In this document: piece by piece, positions 32,521 to 41,138 of the stretch | How the letters are laid out: each line of letters opens with the position of its first letter | Numbering within the stretch: the first letter of the stretch is position 1 | Source of the DNA: Cryptosporangium arvum DSM 44712 | GTDB lineage: Bacteria; Actinomycetota; Actinomycetes; Mycobacteriales; Cryptosporangiaceae | Direction of reading: 5' to 3' | DNA: 64,000 nucleotides | Assembly: GCF_000585375.1 (NCBI RefSeq) | Contig: NZ_KK073874.1 | Coordinates: 2,852,001-2,916,000 of the forward strand | The notes under the pieces: generated by a model | The model's database searches: none | What the model saw: the letters and a program-made list of their open reading frames with translations, nothing else | Told to the model about the DNA's origin: nothing | Program-made: the position numbers and the translations under genes

Positions 32521-33821
32521 GCACGTCACCGGTGGACGACCTGGCCGCCTGGGCGGCCGGGCTCCGCACGGTCGACCTGCCCGGTGGGGTCACCGACCGG
32601 CTGGAGACCGTGCTGGCGAGCGTGCTCGGCGTGACGCTCGTCGGATCGGCGGGGCGCTCGGCGCTGGTCGAGGCGTGGGATCCGCCGCCGGGCCCGAGCG
32701 TCCTGATCGGAACCGGCCGGTCGACGACGCCGGACGCGGCGGCCTGGCTGAACGCGACCGCGCTGGTGAGCCTGGAACTCGACGAGGGCAACCGGTTCGC
32801 CGGTGGGCACCCGGCGGCGCACGGCTGGCCGGCGGTGCTGGCGCTGGCCGGTGCCCGGGACGCGGACGGGCCGACGACGGCGGCGGCGCTCGTCGTCGCG
32901 TACGAGGTGGCGGCGCGGTTCGGCCGGGCGACGCGGCTGCGCCCCGGCACCCATCCGCACGGGACCTGGGGCGCGACCGGTGCGGCCGCGGGGTGTGCCC
33001 GCCTGCTCGGGCTGTCTGCCGACGCGATGGCCGCCGCGATCGACACCGCGGCCGGGATGGCGATCGCGGGGCCGTTCGTGGCGGCCCTCGACGGCAACCC
33101 GGTGCGTGACGAGTGGGTCGGCGCCGCCAACCAGAGCGGGCTGGCCGCCGCCCGCCTGGCCGCCGCCGGGGCGGCCCGCGACACCGGCATCGCCCGGCAC
33201 TCGCTCGGCGGCCTGCTGGGAACGTTCGACCCGGGCCCGCTGAACGAGGGGCTCGGGGAGCGGTGGGACCTGGAGCTGGGGTACTTCAAGCGGCACGCGT
33301 CGTGCGCGTACACCCACCCGACCGCCGACGCGGTGCTCGACCTGCGGCCCCGCGTGCCGCTCGAGGACGTCGAACGCGTCGACGTCGAGACCTACACCGC
33401 GGCCGCGGCCCTCGACCGGGTCGACTGCCCCACCCGGCTGGCCGCGATGTTCTCGGTGCCCTTCGTCGTCGCGACCGCCCTGCGTGAGGGGGCCGTCCGC
33501 CCCGACGCGTTCGCCCGGATCGACGCCGCCCGGCCACTGATGGCGCGCGTCCACCTGACCGTCGCACCCGACCTCGACGCCGCCGTGCCCGAGCACCGCG
33601 GCGCACGGGTCCGGGTGACGCTGCGCTCCGGCGACGTCGTGACCGCCGCGGTCGCCGACCCGATCGGCGACACCGCCCGGGGCCCGTTCGGCGCCGCCGA
33701 CGTCGAGGCCCTGCTCGCCGACCTGCTCGGCTCGGCCGCCGACGCCGAACGCGTCTGCGCGGTCGCCAGGGAGCTGCCCTGGCTGGGCTCGGTCCGTCGG
33801 GCGCTGCGTGAGCTCCCGTGA
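32517..33821 (+). CDS. MmgE/PrpD-family protein
   Basis: The 434-residue protein has the family layout: helical N-domain with LNATALVSLELDEGNRFAGGHPAAHGWPAVLALA and HPHGTWGATGAAAGCARLLGL, then FKRHASCAYTHPTADAVLDL. Relatives are 2-methylcitrate dehydratase and cis-aconitate decarboxylase, so a dehydratase, decarboxylase or isomerase acting on a polycarboxylic acid is likely. It is the first enzyme gene after the transporter. Confidence 0.88.
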   Translation: MSTSPVDDLAAWAAGLRTVDLPGGVTDRLETVLASVLGVTLVGSAGRSALVEAWDPPPGPSVLIGTGRSTTPDAAAWLNATALVSLELDEGNRFAGGHPAAHGWPAVLALAGARDADGPTTAAALVVAYEVAARFGRATRLRPGTHPHGTWGATGAAAGCARLLGLSADAMAAAIDTAAGMAIAGPFVAALDGNPVRDEWVGAANQSGLAAARLAAAGAARDTGIARHSLGGLLGTFDPGPLNEGLGERWDLELGYFKRHASCAYTHPTADAVLDLRPRVPLEDVERVDVETYTAAAALDRVDCPTRLAAMFSVPFVVATALREGAVRPDAFARIDAARPLMARVHLTVAPDLDAAVPEHRGARVRVTLRSGDVVTAAVADPIGDTARGPFGAADVEALLADLLGSAADAERVCAVARELPWLGSVRRALRELP

Positions 33822-33838
33822 TCCCAGGAGGTACTGAC

Positions 33839-34483
33839 ATGCGGATCTACGCCGTGACACCCCTGCACGTCGGCGCCCAGGAACTCGCCCGGCGGCAGGA
33901 GCGCTACGACTGGATCGCGCCGGACGGCGTCGTCGTGGACCTGCACGACCTGCCGTTCGGCGCGCCGATGTCGCTCGAGACGCCCGCGGACATGCGGTCC
34001 TCGGAGCGGTACGTCGTCGAGGCGCTGGCCGGAGCGCCGGCGGGATACGACGCGGTGATGCCCGACTGCGTGCTCGACCCCGGGGTCGCGGCCATGCAGG
34101 CCGACCCGGCGTTCGGGATCGTGATCGGCGTCCTGCGGGTGACGGTCGCGCACGCCGCGGCGGTAGGGGAGACGGTGGCCGCGGTCGTCCGGAACACCGC
34201 GATCGCCGACGAGATGCGCGCGGTCGTGGACGGGTACGGCTGGGGTGCGGTGGTCACCCCGGTGCGGACGCTGGACCTGGACTTCGCCGCGGTCGCCGAC
34301 GGGGACCGATGGCGCGAACGACTGGCCGGCGCCGCGGCCGAACTGGCGGGCTCCGGCGCGGCCGCGCTGATCAACGGCTGCTCCGCGGTCGGGCTCGGTG
34401 CCGCCGAGGGGGCGGCGCCGATCCCGGTCGTCGACCCGGTGATCCGCACGCTGCGCCTGGTCGCCGCGGGAGCCGCGGCATGA
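33839..34483 (+). CDS. Asp/Glu/hydantoin racemase-superfamily protein
   Basis: The 214-residue protein has two catalytic-type Cys at equivalent positions: C77 in MPDCVLDPG and C181 in INGCSAVG. Both are required in racemases of this fold; maleate isomerase and arylmalonate decarboxylase are variants. Retention of both Cys fits a racemase or cis-trans isomerase. A near-perfect RBS AGGAGG lies upstream. It is coupled by ATGA to the flavoprotein gene. Confidence 0.88.
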   Translation: MRIYAVTPLHVGAQELARRQERYDWIAPDGVVVDLHDLPFGAPMSLETPADMRSSERYVVEALAGAPAGYDAVMPDCVLDPGVAAMQADPAFGIVIGVLRVTVAHAAAVGETVAAVVRNTAIADEMRAVVDGYGWGAVVTPVRTLDLDFAAVADGDRWRERLAGAAAELAGSGAAALINGCSAVGLGAAEGAAPIPVVDPVIRTLRLVAAGAAA

Positions 34484-35832
34484 GCGCCGACGGGCCGGAC
34501 CTCGTGGTGGTGGGCGCGGGGGGCGGGTTGTTCGCGGCGCTGCGCGCGGCCGAGCGGGGGCTGAGCGTGCTCGTGGTCGAGGCCAGCCCGCACTACCGGC
34601 GGGGCAACAACACCTCGATGTGCACCGCGATGGTGCCGGGCGTCGGCACGCGGTGGCAGCGCGCCGCCGGCATCGAGGACTCCGTGGAGCTCTTCGTCGA
34701 CGACGTCCGCCGCAAGACCGGCGGCGCCGGCGACGAACGGCTGGCGCGGGCGCTGGCCGAGGTGAGCGCCGAACTGGTCGAGTGGATGGCCGACACCGCC
34801 GGCTTCGAGATGTCGCTGATGACCGACATGAACTACCCGGGGCACTCGGTCGAACGCTGCCACACGATCCCCGAACGCCACGGCGCCGCGCTCGTCGACC
34901 GCCTCACCCGCCTGGCCGACGCCAGCGAGCTGATCGACGTGCTGGTGCCGGCCCGCGTCACCGACGTCCTGCTCGACGACGACGGCGCGGCGCGTGCGGT
35001 CGTCGCCGGGGACGAGGAGATCCCGACCCGGGCCGTGCTGCTGGCCACCAACGGCTTCGGCGCCGACCGCGACCTGGTCCGCGAACACCTGCCGGAGATC
35101 GCCGCGGCGACCTACCACGGCAGCGAGACCTCCCGCGGCGACGCGTTGCGCATCGGCACCGGCCTCGGTGCCGACACCGCGTTCCTCGACGCCTACCAGG
35201 GCCACGCCGCCCTCTCGGCGAAGGCCTCGACGCTGCTCGGCTGGGCGACGATCGTCCACGGCGGGATCATGCTCGACGCCACCGGACGGCGCTTCGGCCG
35301 CGAGACCAGCGGTTACTCCGAGTTCGGCCCCGCCCTCGCGGCGCGCCCCGGCGCGACCGGCTGGATCGTCTACGACCAGGGTGTGCACGACGAGTGCCTG
35401 CCGTTCACCGATTTCCGGCACTGCGTCGAGGCGGGTGCGGAGCTCCGGGCGTCCTCGCCGGAGGAGCTGGCCGACGTGACCGGGCTGCCGGTGGAGGGCG
35501 TCCGGTCCGAGCTGGCCGAGATCGAGCGGCTGGACGGGAAGCCCGACCGGTTCGGGCGCACGTTCACGCGGGCGCTGCGGGCGCCGTACGCGGCGGTCCG
35601 GGTGCTGCCCGCGTTGTTCCACACCCAGGGTGGCCTGGTCGTGGACGGCCGGGCCCGGGTGCTGCGCCCCGACGGCGGCACGATCCCCGGCCTCTACGCC
35701 TCCGGCGGGGCCGCGGCGGGCATCTCCGGGCACGGGGCCGCCGGTTACCTGGCCGGCAACGGCCTGCTCCCGGCGTTCGGCCTCGCGTACCTGGCCGCCG
35801 ACGCGGTCGCCGACGAAAGGGCAGCGCGGTGA
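34480..35832 (+). CDS. FAD-dependent oxidoreductase, fumarate reductase/ketosteroid dehydrogenase-like
   Basis: The 450-residue flavoprotein has FAD motif LVVVGAGGGLFAALRAAERGLSVLVVEA and the C-terminal FAD contact GLYASGGAAAGISGHGAAGYLAGNG. TYHGSETSRGDALRIGTGLGA is like the FrdA/FccA group. It lacks iron-sulfur or heme partners here, so it is probably soluble. It may reduce or desaturate a C=C bond next to a carboxyl or keto group. Confidence 0.87.
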   Translation: MSADGPDLVVVGAGGGLFAALRAAERGLSVLVVEASPHYRRGNNTSMCTAMVPGVGTRWQRAAGIEDSVELFVDDVRRKTGGAGDERLARALAEVSAELVEWMADTAGFEMSLMTDMNYPGHSVERCHTIPERHGAALVDRLTRLADASELIDVLVPARVTDVLLDDDGAARAVVAGDEEIPTRAVLLATNGFGADRDLVREHLPEIAAATYHGSETSRGDALRIGTGLGADTAFLDAYQGHAALSAKASTLLGWATIVHGGIMLDATGRRFGRETSGYSEFGPALAARPGATGWIVYDQGVHDECLPFTDFRHCVEAGAELRASSPEELADVTGLPVEGVRSELAEIERLDGKPDRFGRTFTRALRAPYAAVRVLPALFHTQGGLVVDGRARVLRPDGGTIPGLYASGGAAAGISGHGAAGYLAGNGLLPAFGLAYLAADAVADERAAR

Positions 35833-36650
35833 TCCGGCCGGTCCGCAGTTACCTCTACGTGCCGGGCGACCGTGCCGACCGCCTGCTCGGCGCGCGGACC
35901 CGCGGTGCCGACGCGCTGATCGTCGACATGGAGGACGCGGTCGCGCCGGCGAACAAGCAGGCCGCCCGCGAGCTGGTGGCCGACTGGCTCACCCCGGAGC
36001 CCGGGCCCCAGGTGTGGGTGCGGATCAACGCCGAGAGCACCACCGACGACCTGGCCGCGGTCGTGCGGCCCGGGCTCGACGGCGTCGTCGTGCCGAAAGC
36101 CGACCCGGACGTGCTGGCCGCGGTCGACGCCCGCCTCACCGCCCTCGGCTCGGACGCGGCCGTGCTGCCGCTCGTCGAGTCCGCGGCCGGCCTGGTCCGG
36201 GTCGCGGAGATCGCGGCGGCGCCCCGGGTGCTCCGGCTGGGCATCGGCGAGGCCGACCTGATCGCCGACCTCGGCCTGCGCCCCGGCCCGGACCGCGCCG
36301 AGCTGGCCCCGGTCCGCCTGCAGGTCGTGGTCGCCTCGGCCGCGGCCGGCATCGCGCGCCCGGTCGGCGCGACCTCCACCGACTTCCGCGACACCGACGC
36401 GTTCCGCGAGAGCGCCCGCACGCTGGCCCGCCAGGGCTTCCGCGGCCGCACCGCGATCCATCCCGCGCAGGTCCCGGTGATCCACGAGGTGTTCACGCCC
36501 ACCGACGACGAGGTGGCGACCGCCCGGGACGTCCTCGATCGCTTCGACGCCGCCGGCGGCGGTGGCGCGGTGGACGCCCGGGGCCGGTTCATCGACGCCG
36601 CCGTCGTCCGCTCCGCCCGCGAGGTGGTGGCGCTCTCGGCCGGCCGCTGA
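35829..36650 (+). CDS. HpcH/HpaI-family CitE-like lyase
   Basis: The 273-residue TIM-barrel protein has SYLYVPGDRADRLLGARTRGADALIVDMEDAV, PLVESAAGL (metal Glu), LGIGEADLIADLG (metal Asp) and RTAIHPAQVPVIH. This matches CitE/malyl-CoA or citramalyl-CoA lyase-like enzymes, which cleave a beta-hydroxyacyl-CoA. It is the last gene of the nine-gene operon, and its GTG overlaps the previous stop. Confidence 0.92.
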   Translation: MIRPVRSYLYVPGDRADRLLGARTRGADALIVDMEDAVAPANKQAARELVADWLTPEPGPQVWVRINAESTTDDLAAVVRPGLDGVVVPKADPDVLAAVDARLTALGSDAAVLPLVESAAGLVRVAEIAAAPRVLRLGIGEADLIADLGLRPGPDRAELAPVRLQVVVASAAAGIARPVGATSTDFRDTDAFRESARTLARQGFRGRTAIHPAQVPVIHEVFTPTDDEVATARDVLDRFDAAGGGGAVDARGRFIDAAVVRSAREVVALSAGR

Positions 36651-36707
36651 GCCACGCTGTGCCACAGTGGACGCCTCTGGCGCAGGGAGCACGGGAGGCG
36701 AGGCCGG

Positions 36708-37310
36708 ATGGCGCGGTTGTCGGCGGGGAAATGGCTCGGCGTCGTGGCGGTGAGCACGGCCGTGTCGGCCGCGGCCGGGTACCTGGTGTCGGCGGCCCAG
36801 GAGAGCCCCGGCCTCACCGCCGGGGCCGTCGCGATCGGCGTCGTGCTGGGTCTCGGCTTCGGTGTGGTCGTCACCGGTGTCGGCGCCGGGCTCGTCTGGT
36901 TCCTCCGGCGGCGCGGTACCGGGCTGACGTCACCCGTGGCCGACCTCGGCCCGCGGGGGGTGCCGGCACGCGGCGCGGAGACCGGGGTCACGCTGGCCTC
37001 ACCGCTGCGTGATCTGAGCCGGACCGACTCGCGCACCGTGCGCGACGCGCTGAAACGCACCGAGCCGCCGGAAGACCCGGAACTCCACGCGATCGCCCGG
37101 TACGAGGCGCGGCGGTTGACCAAGTACCTGACCTTCGCCGTGTGGTTCTACCCGGTGGTCCTCGTCCTGCAAGGCGTGCAGGTGGTGTCCGGCGACCGGC
37201 TCTGGCAGCGTCTCGTCGGCGGCTACTGCGTCGTCTTCTTCGGCGCGCTCCTGGTCGTCTCGATCGTGCAGTTGCGTCGGGCGCGTCGGTACCTGACCCT
37301 CGACGGCTGA
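36708..37310 (+). CDS. Hypothetical membrane protein with four TM segments
   Basis: The 200-residue protein has a pair of hydrophobic segments near the N-terminus (residues 8-30 and 38-65). A basic and polar middle with LKRTEPPEDPELHAIARYEARRLTKY is followed by a second pair (about 140-160 and 170-190). I do not recognise the family. The start ATG 36708 is preceded by GGGAGGCGAGG. Confidence 0.7.
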   Translation: MARLSAGKWLGVVAVSTAVSAAAGYLVSAAQESPGLTAGAVAIGVVLGLGFGVVVTGVGAGLVWFLRRRGTGLTSPVADLGPRGVPARGAETGVTLASPLRDLSRTDSRTVRDALKRTEPPEDPELHAIARYEARRLTKYLTFAVWFYPVVLVLQGVQVVSGDRLWQRLVGGYCVVFFGALLVVSIVQLRRARRYLTLDG

Positions 37311-37392
37311 ACCGGTACGGACGACGAACCGCTGTCCACGATGGAGCAACGCTGGCAGACTCCGCCTTCCCGTGATGGCAAGGAGGCCCACG

Positions 37393-38550
37393 TTGCGATT
37401 ACTCATCAGTGGTGCGGTGGCCGTAGCCCTACTCGCCCCGGCCGGAACCGCCTCCGCCGCACCCACCGTCACCGCCACCCCGCTGCCCGTCCCGGACGGC
37501 ACCACGAACTCCGTCGTCTCCGACCTCAACGACGCCGGTGTCGCGGTCGGGCGCGCGGACGTCGACGGCACGTCCCGGGCGCTGCGCTGGGACGCCGCCG
37601 GCTACACCGCGCTACCGGCCCCGGCGCAGCGCCCGGGCGCGTCGGCGGCGCGGGTCTCCGAGTCCGGCGTGGTCGTCGGCTCGATCGGCGAACCCGACGT
37701 CAACCAGCGGTCGATCCGGCACTGGCGCCCGGACGGCACGACCGGCGACTGCCCGCTCACGCTGTGGGCTCCGCTCGGCGTCGAGGACGCGAACGAGAGC
37801 GGCGACGCGCTGGTGGGCACGGTGACGTCGGGGCGGCGGTTCAGCGCGACGGTCTGCCGCGCCGACGGCGGCACGGTGAACACCGACCTGGCCGTCGCGC
37901 ACGCGCTCAGCGACGACGGGAGGGTGGCCGGCGCCCGCCCCGGCAGCAGCGCCACCAACTACAACTACGTCCCGACCGTCCTCTCGGCCGGCGGCACCGC
38001 GACCACCCTGCCGGTTCCGGCCGGACAGGCCGGGGTCGCGTACGACTTCGGCCCCGGCGACGCGGTGGTCGGCGCGCTCGGCACCATGCGCTTCGGCACC
38101 GGGCCGTCGATCACGTTCGTTCCGCGGGTCGCGGTGATCTGGAGCGGTGGCCGGATCACCGAGCTCGGAACGCTCGGGGGCGACACGAGTGTCCCGGCCG
38201 ACACCGGCCGCGCGGTGAACGCCGCCGGTGACGTGATCGGCACGAGCACGACCGCGTCCGGCGAGACGCACGCGTTCCGCTGGCGCGCGGGCACGCTCAC
38301 CGACCTGGGCACGCTCGGCGGCCCGAGCAGCGCGCCGACCGCGATCAACGACCAGGGTCAGGTCGTCGGCGCCAGCCGGACGGCAGCCGGCGAGACGCAC
38401 GCGTTCCGCTGGGACGACGGCGAGCTCACCGACCTGGGGGCGCCCGGAGGCACCGCCAGCTCCGCGGCCGACGTCAACGCGTCGGGCGTCGTGGTCGGCA
38501 CCGTCACCACGACGACCGGTACGCAGGCCGTGCGCTGGACGGCGAGCTGA
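37393..38550 (+). CDS. Secreted HAF-repeat protein 1
   Basis: The TTG start at 37393 has AAGGAGG 6 nt upstream and gives signal peptide MRLLISGAVAVALLAPAGTASA, matching that of the next gene. An upstream ATG at 37375 is less likely. The mature 360 or so residues contain HAF-type repeats such as THAFRWRAGTLTDLGTLGG and AINDQGQVVGASRT. They probably form a beta-propeller-like extracellular protein. The ligand is unknown. It overlaps the paralog downstream by 1 bp. Confidence 0.82.
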   Translation: MRLLISGAVAVALLAPAGTASAAPTVTATPLPVPDGTTNSVVSDLNDAGVAVGRADVDGTSRALRWDAAGYTALPAPAQRPGASAARVSESGVVVGSIGEPDVNQRSIRHWRPDGTTGDCPLTLWAPLGVEDANESGDALVGTVTSGRRFSATVCRADGGTVNTDLAVAHALSDDGRVAGARPGSSATNYNYVPTVLSAGGTATTLPVPAGQAGVAYDFGPGDAVVGALGTMRFGTGPSITFVPRVAVIWSGGRITELGTLGGDTSVPADTGRAVNAAGDVIGTSTTASGETHAFRWRAGTLTDLGTLGGPSSAPTAINDQGQVVGASRTAAGETHAFRWDDGELTDLGAPGGTASSAADVNASGVVVGTVTTTTGTQAVRWTAS

Positions 38551-39674
38551 TGCGATCACTGCTCTGCGGGGTCGTCGCCGCCGCGCTGCTCGTCCCGGCC
38601 GGAACCGCCTCGGCCGCCGACCGGGCGATCGTCACGGTCACCCGGCTCCCGGTCCCGGCCGGGACGACGGGCTCGAGCGCCGCCGACGTCAACGACGCCG
38701 GCGTCGTGGTCGGGACCGCCGACGTCCGCGGCGTCTCGCAGGCGCTGCGCTGGGCCGGGGGCTCGTTCACCCGCCTGCCGGCGTCGGCCACGCTTCCCGA
38801 GGCCCGGGCCGCCCGGATCACCGACTCGGGCCTGGTCGTCGGGTCGATCGAGTCGGCCGACACCACCCAGCGGGGCATCCGGTACTGGGCGCCCGGCGGC
38901 GCGACCACCGACTGCGCCCTGGCCACCGGTTTCCCGCTCGGCGTCACCGACGTCAACGACCGGGGCGACGCGCTGATCTGGGTGGGGACCGGCCCCCGGG
39001 CGTTCACCTACGCGGTCTGCCACCCCGACGGCACCAGCACCGCCACGAACCTGCTGGGCGCCGGCGGGATCGACGACACCGGGCGGGTGGCCGGCTTCCG
39101 GAACGCCGGTGCGTCGACGAACTTCCAGTACGTCCCGGTGGTCGCCGCGGACGGCACCGCGGCCGACCTGCCGGTGCCCGCCGGCCAGTCCGCGGTGGCC
39201 GACGACATCGCGCCGGACGGCACGGTGGTCGGCTCCCTCGGTACGTCGACCTGGGGCAGCTTCGGCCCGGTCTACACGCCTCGGAAAGCCGTGGCCTGGA
39301 TCGACGGCGAGATCGTCGAGCTCGGCGGCACCAGCGCGACCGGGATCTCCCGGACCGGGGACGTCGTCGGCACGCTCACCACGGCGGGCGGGTCGACCCA
39401 CGCGTTCCTCTGGCGGGCCGGCCGCCGGACCGACCTGGGCACGCTCGGCGGCGATCGCAGCTTCCCGAACGCGGTCAACGATCGCGGTCAGGTCGTCGGC
39501 ACGAGCACGACCGCGAGCGGGGCCACGCACGGGTTCCGCTGGAGCGCGGGCCGCCTGGTCGACCTCGGCGGCCCGTCCGGCACCGCCGCCGCGGTGAACG
39601 ACGCCGGGGTCGTGGTGGGCTCCGTGACCACGACGTCCGGCGTCACCCGCGCCGTGCGGTGGACGATTCGCTAG
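38550..39674 (+). CDS. Secreted HAF-repeat protein 2 (tandem paralog)
   Basis: The 374-residue protein has signal peptide MRSLLCGVVAAALLVPAGTASA and the same repeat types (THAFLWRAGRRTDLGTLGG, AVNDRGQVVGTS). Alignment by eye shows it is a duplicate of the upstream gene along its whole length. The stop TAG is followed immediately, without a spacer, by the stop of the convergent amidohydrolase. Confidence 0.85.
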   Translation: MRSLLCGVVAAALLVPAGTASAADRAIVTVTRLPVPAGTTGSSAADVNDAGVVVGTADVRGVSQALRWAGGSFTRLPASATLPEARAARITDSGLVVGSIESADTTQRGIRYWAPGGATTDCALATGFPLGVTDVNDRGDALIWVGTGPRAFTYAVCHPDGTSTATNLLGAGGIDDTGRVAGFRNAGASTNFQYVPVVAADGTAADLPVPAGQSAVADDIAPDGTVVGSLGTSTWGSFGPVYTPRKAVAWIDGEIVELGGTSATGISRTGDVVGTLTTAGGSTHAFLWRAGRRTDLGTLGGDRSFPNAVNDRGQVVGTSTTASGATHGFRWSAGRLVDLGGPSGTAAAVNDAGVVVGSVTTTSGVTRAVRWTIR

Positions 39675-41138
39675 TCAGCCGGTGGGGCGCCGCACGTACT
39701 GTCCGCGCGGCGCCCCCACCACGGCCCCGTCGCGCAGCACGGCGTCGCCACGCAGGTAGGTGTCGGTGACCCGGACGGAGAGCTCGAACCCCTCGAACGG
39801 GGAGTACTCCTGCGCCGACTCCGAGTCGGCGGCGCGCACCACCCACGAGGACCCGTCGTCGACCAGGCAGAAGTCCGCGTCGTAGCCGGCCGCGACCGTG
39901 CCCTTGGAGAACAGCCCGAAGCGCTGCGCCGGGTTCCAGGACGTCAGCGCCGCGATCTGCCCGTGCGAGAGCCCTCGCCGGCGTCCCTCGCTCACCAGCG
40001 CGGGCAGCAGGTACTCGGTGCCGCCGAACCCGCTCTTCGCGGTGAAGACGTCCTCGCGCGGGTCGCCGAACTTCTGCTCGTCCTTGCAGCACGCGTGGTC
40101 GCTCGTCACCCAGGAGAAGTTCCCGGCCAGCACGTGCTCCCAGAGCGCCTCGACGTCCTCGCGCGGGCGCAGCGGCGGGTTGACCTTGCCGCCGAGCCCG
40201 CTCGCGGTCGAGATGTCGGCGACCAGGTGCCCGATCGTCACCTCGCGCCGGAAGTTCACGTGCGGGAACGCCGTCTGCATCAGCATCGCCGCCTCGATCG
40301 CCTTGCGCGAGGAGAGGTGCAGCAGGTTGATGTTCGGCAACTGGGTCTCGTGGGCCAGGTACGACGCGATCGTGATCGCCAGCCCCTCCGAGTGCGGCGG
40401 TCGCGAGGCACTGTAGGCGGCCAGGTCGCGGGGCCCGCCGGCCTCCTCGACGATCTTGGTGTAGGCGCGCATGATCTCGGCCGTCTCGCAGTGCAGCGAC
40501 AGCGAGATCGCGTCGGCGAAGCCGGCGAACCGCGGGTCCTCACGGGCGGCCTGGATGCCGCGCATGACGAACTCGAAGTGCGCGTAGTCGTACGTCTCGT
40601 CCTCGGGCAGCATCAGGAACGAGCCCTGCTCGTTCGAGCGGCCGTGCAGCCCGTGCGTGCCGTAGAACATGAAGATCTTGAACGAGGGGACGCCGAACTC
40701 GCTGATCATCGTCGGGATCTCGTCGATGTGCCTGCGCAGGATCGGCGCGACGTGGAACGCGTAGTCCACGTACGCGTGCCCCTCGGTGGCCTTGAGCACG
40801 TCCGGGAAGATCTCGGTGTAGGGCCCGGTCCGGTTCAGGTAGTACTGGCCGGTGCGGATGTAGGTGATCCCGGTGGTGACGCCGCCCTGGGCGGAGGCCC
40901 GGCTCTCGGTGCGCGCGTCGTCGGTGAGGTCGTTGTAGATGCCCCAGTGCTGGTGCACGTCGACCACGCCCGGGTAGAGCAGCTTGCCACCGGCGTCGAG
41001 CACGGTCCCGGCTTCCGCCGGGTCCAGCGTCCCCAGCGCGGTGAACTTCCCGTCCTTGATGCCGACGTCGGTCGAGCGGGGTTCCGCCGCGTCCGGCGTG
41101 ACCACGCGGGCGTTCGTGACGATCAGGTCATAGTTCAT
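39675..41138 (-). CDS. Hydantoinase/dihydropyrimidinase-superfamily amidohydrolase
   Basis: The 487-residue binuclear metal hydrolase has DVHQHWG (H62, H64), carboxylated-Lys candidate K154 in SFKIFM, SLHCE, NLLHLSS and TSDHACC with the catalytic Asp. These are the ligand positions of dihydropyrimidinase, hydantoinase and allantoinase. It likely opens a cyclic amide or imide. The ATG lies 10 bp inside the end of the MmgE/PrpD gene, so it is coupled as the last gene of a four-gene operon. Confidence 0.92.
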   Translation of the reverse strand: MNYDLIVTNARVVTPDAAEPRSTDVGIKDGKFTALGTLDPAEAGTVLDAGGKLLYPGVVDVHQHWGIYNDLTDDARTESRASAQGGVTTGITYIRTGQYYLNRTGPYTEIFPDVLKATEGHAYVDYAFHVAPILRRHIDEIPTMISEFGVPSFKIFMFYGTHGLHGRSNEQGSFLMLPEDETYDYAHFEFVMRGIQAAREDPRFAGFADAISLSLHCETAEIMRAYTKIVEEAGGPRDLAAYSASRPPHSEGLAITIASYLAHETQLPNINLLHLSSRKAIEAAMLMQTAFPHVNFRREVTIGHLVADISTASGLGGKVNPPLRPREDVEALWEHVLAGNFSWVTSDHACCKDEQKFGDPREDVFTAKSGFGGTEYLLPALVSEGRRRGLSHGQIAALTSWNPAQRFGLFSKGTVAAGYDADFCLVDDGSSWVVRAADSESAQEYSPFEGFELSVRVTDTYLRGDAVLRDGAVVGAPRGQYVRRPTG

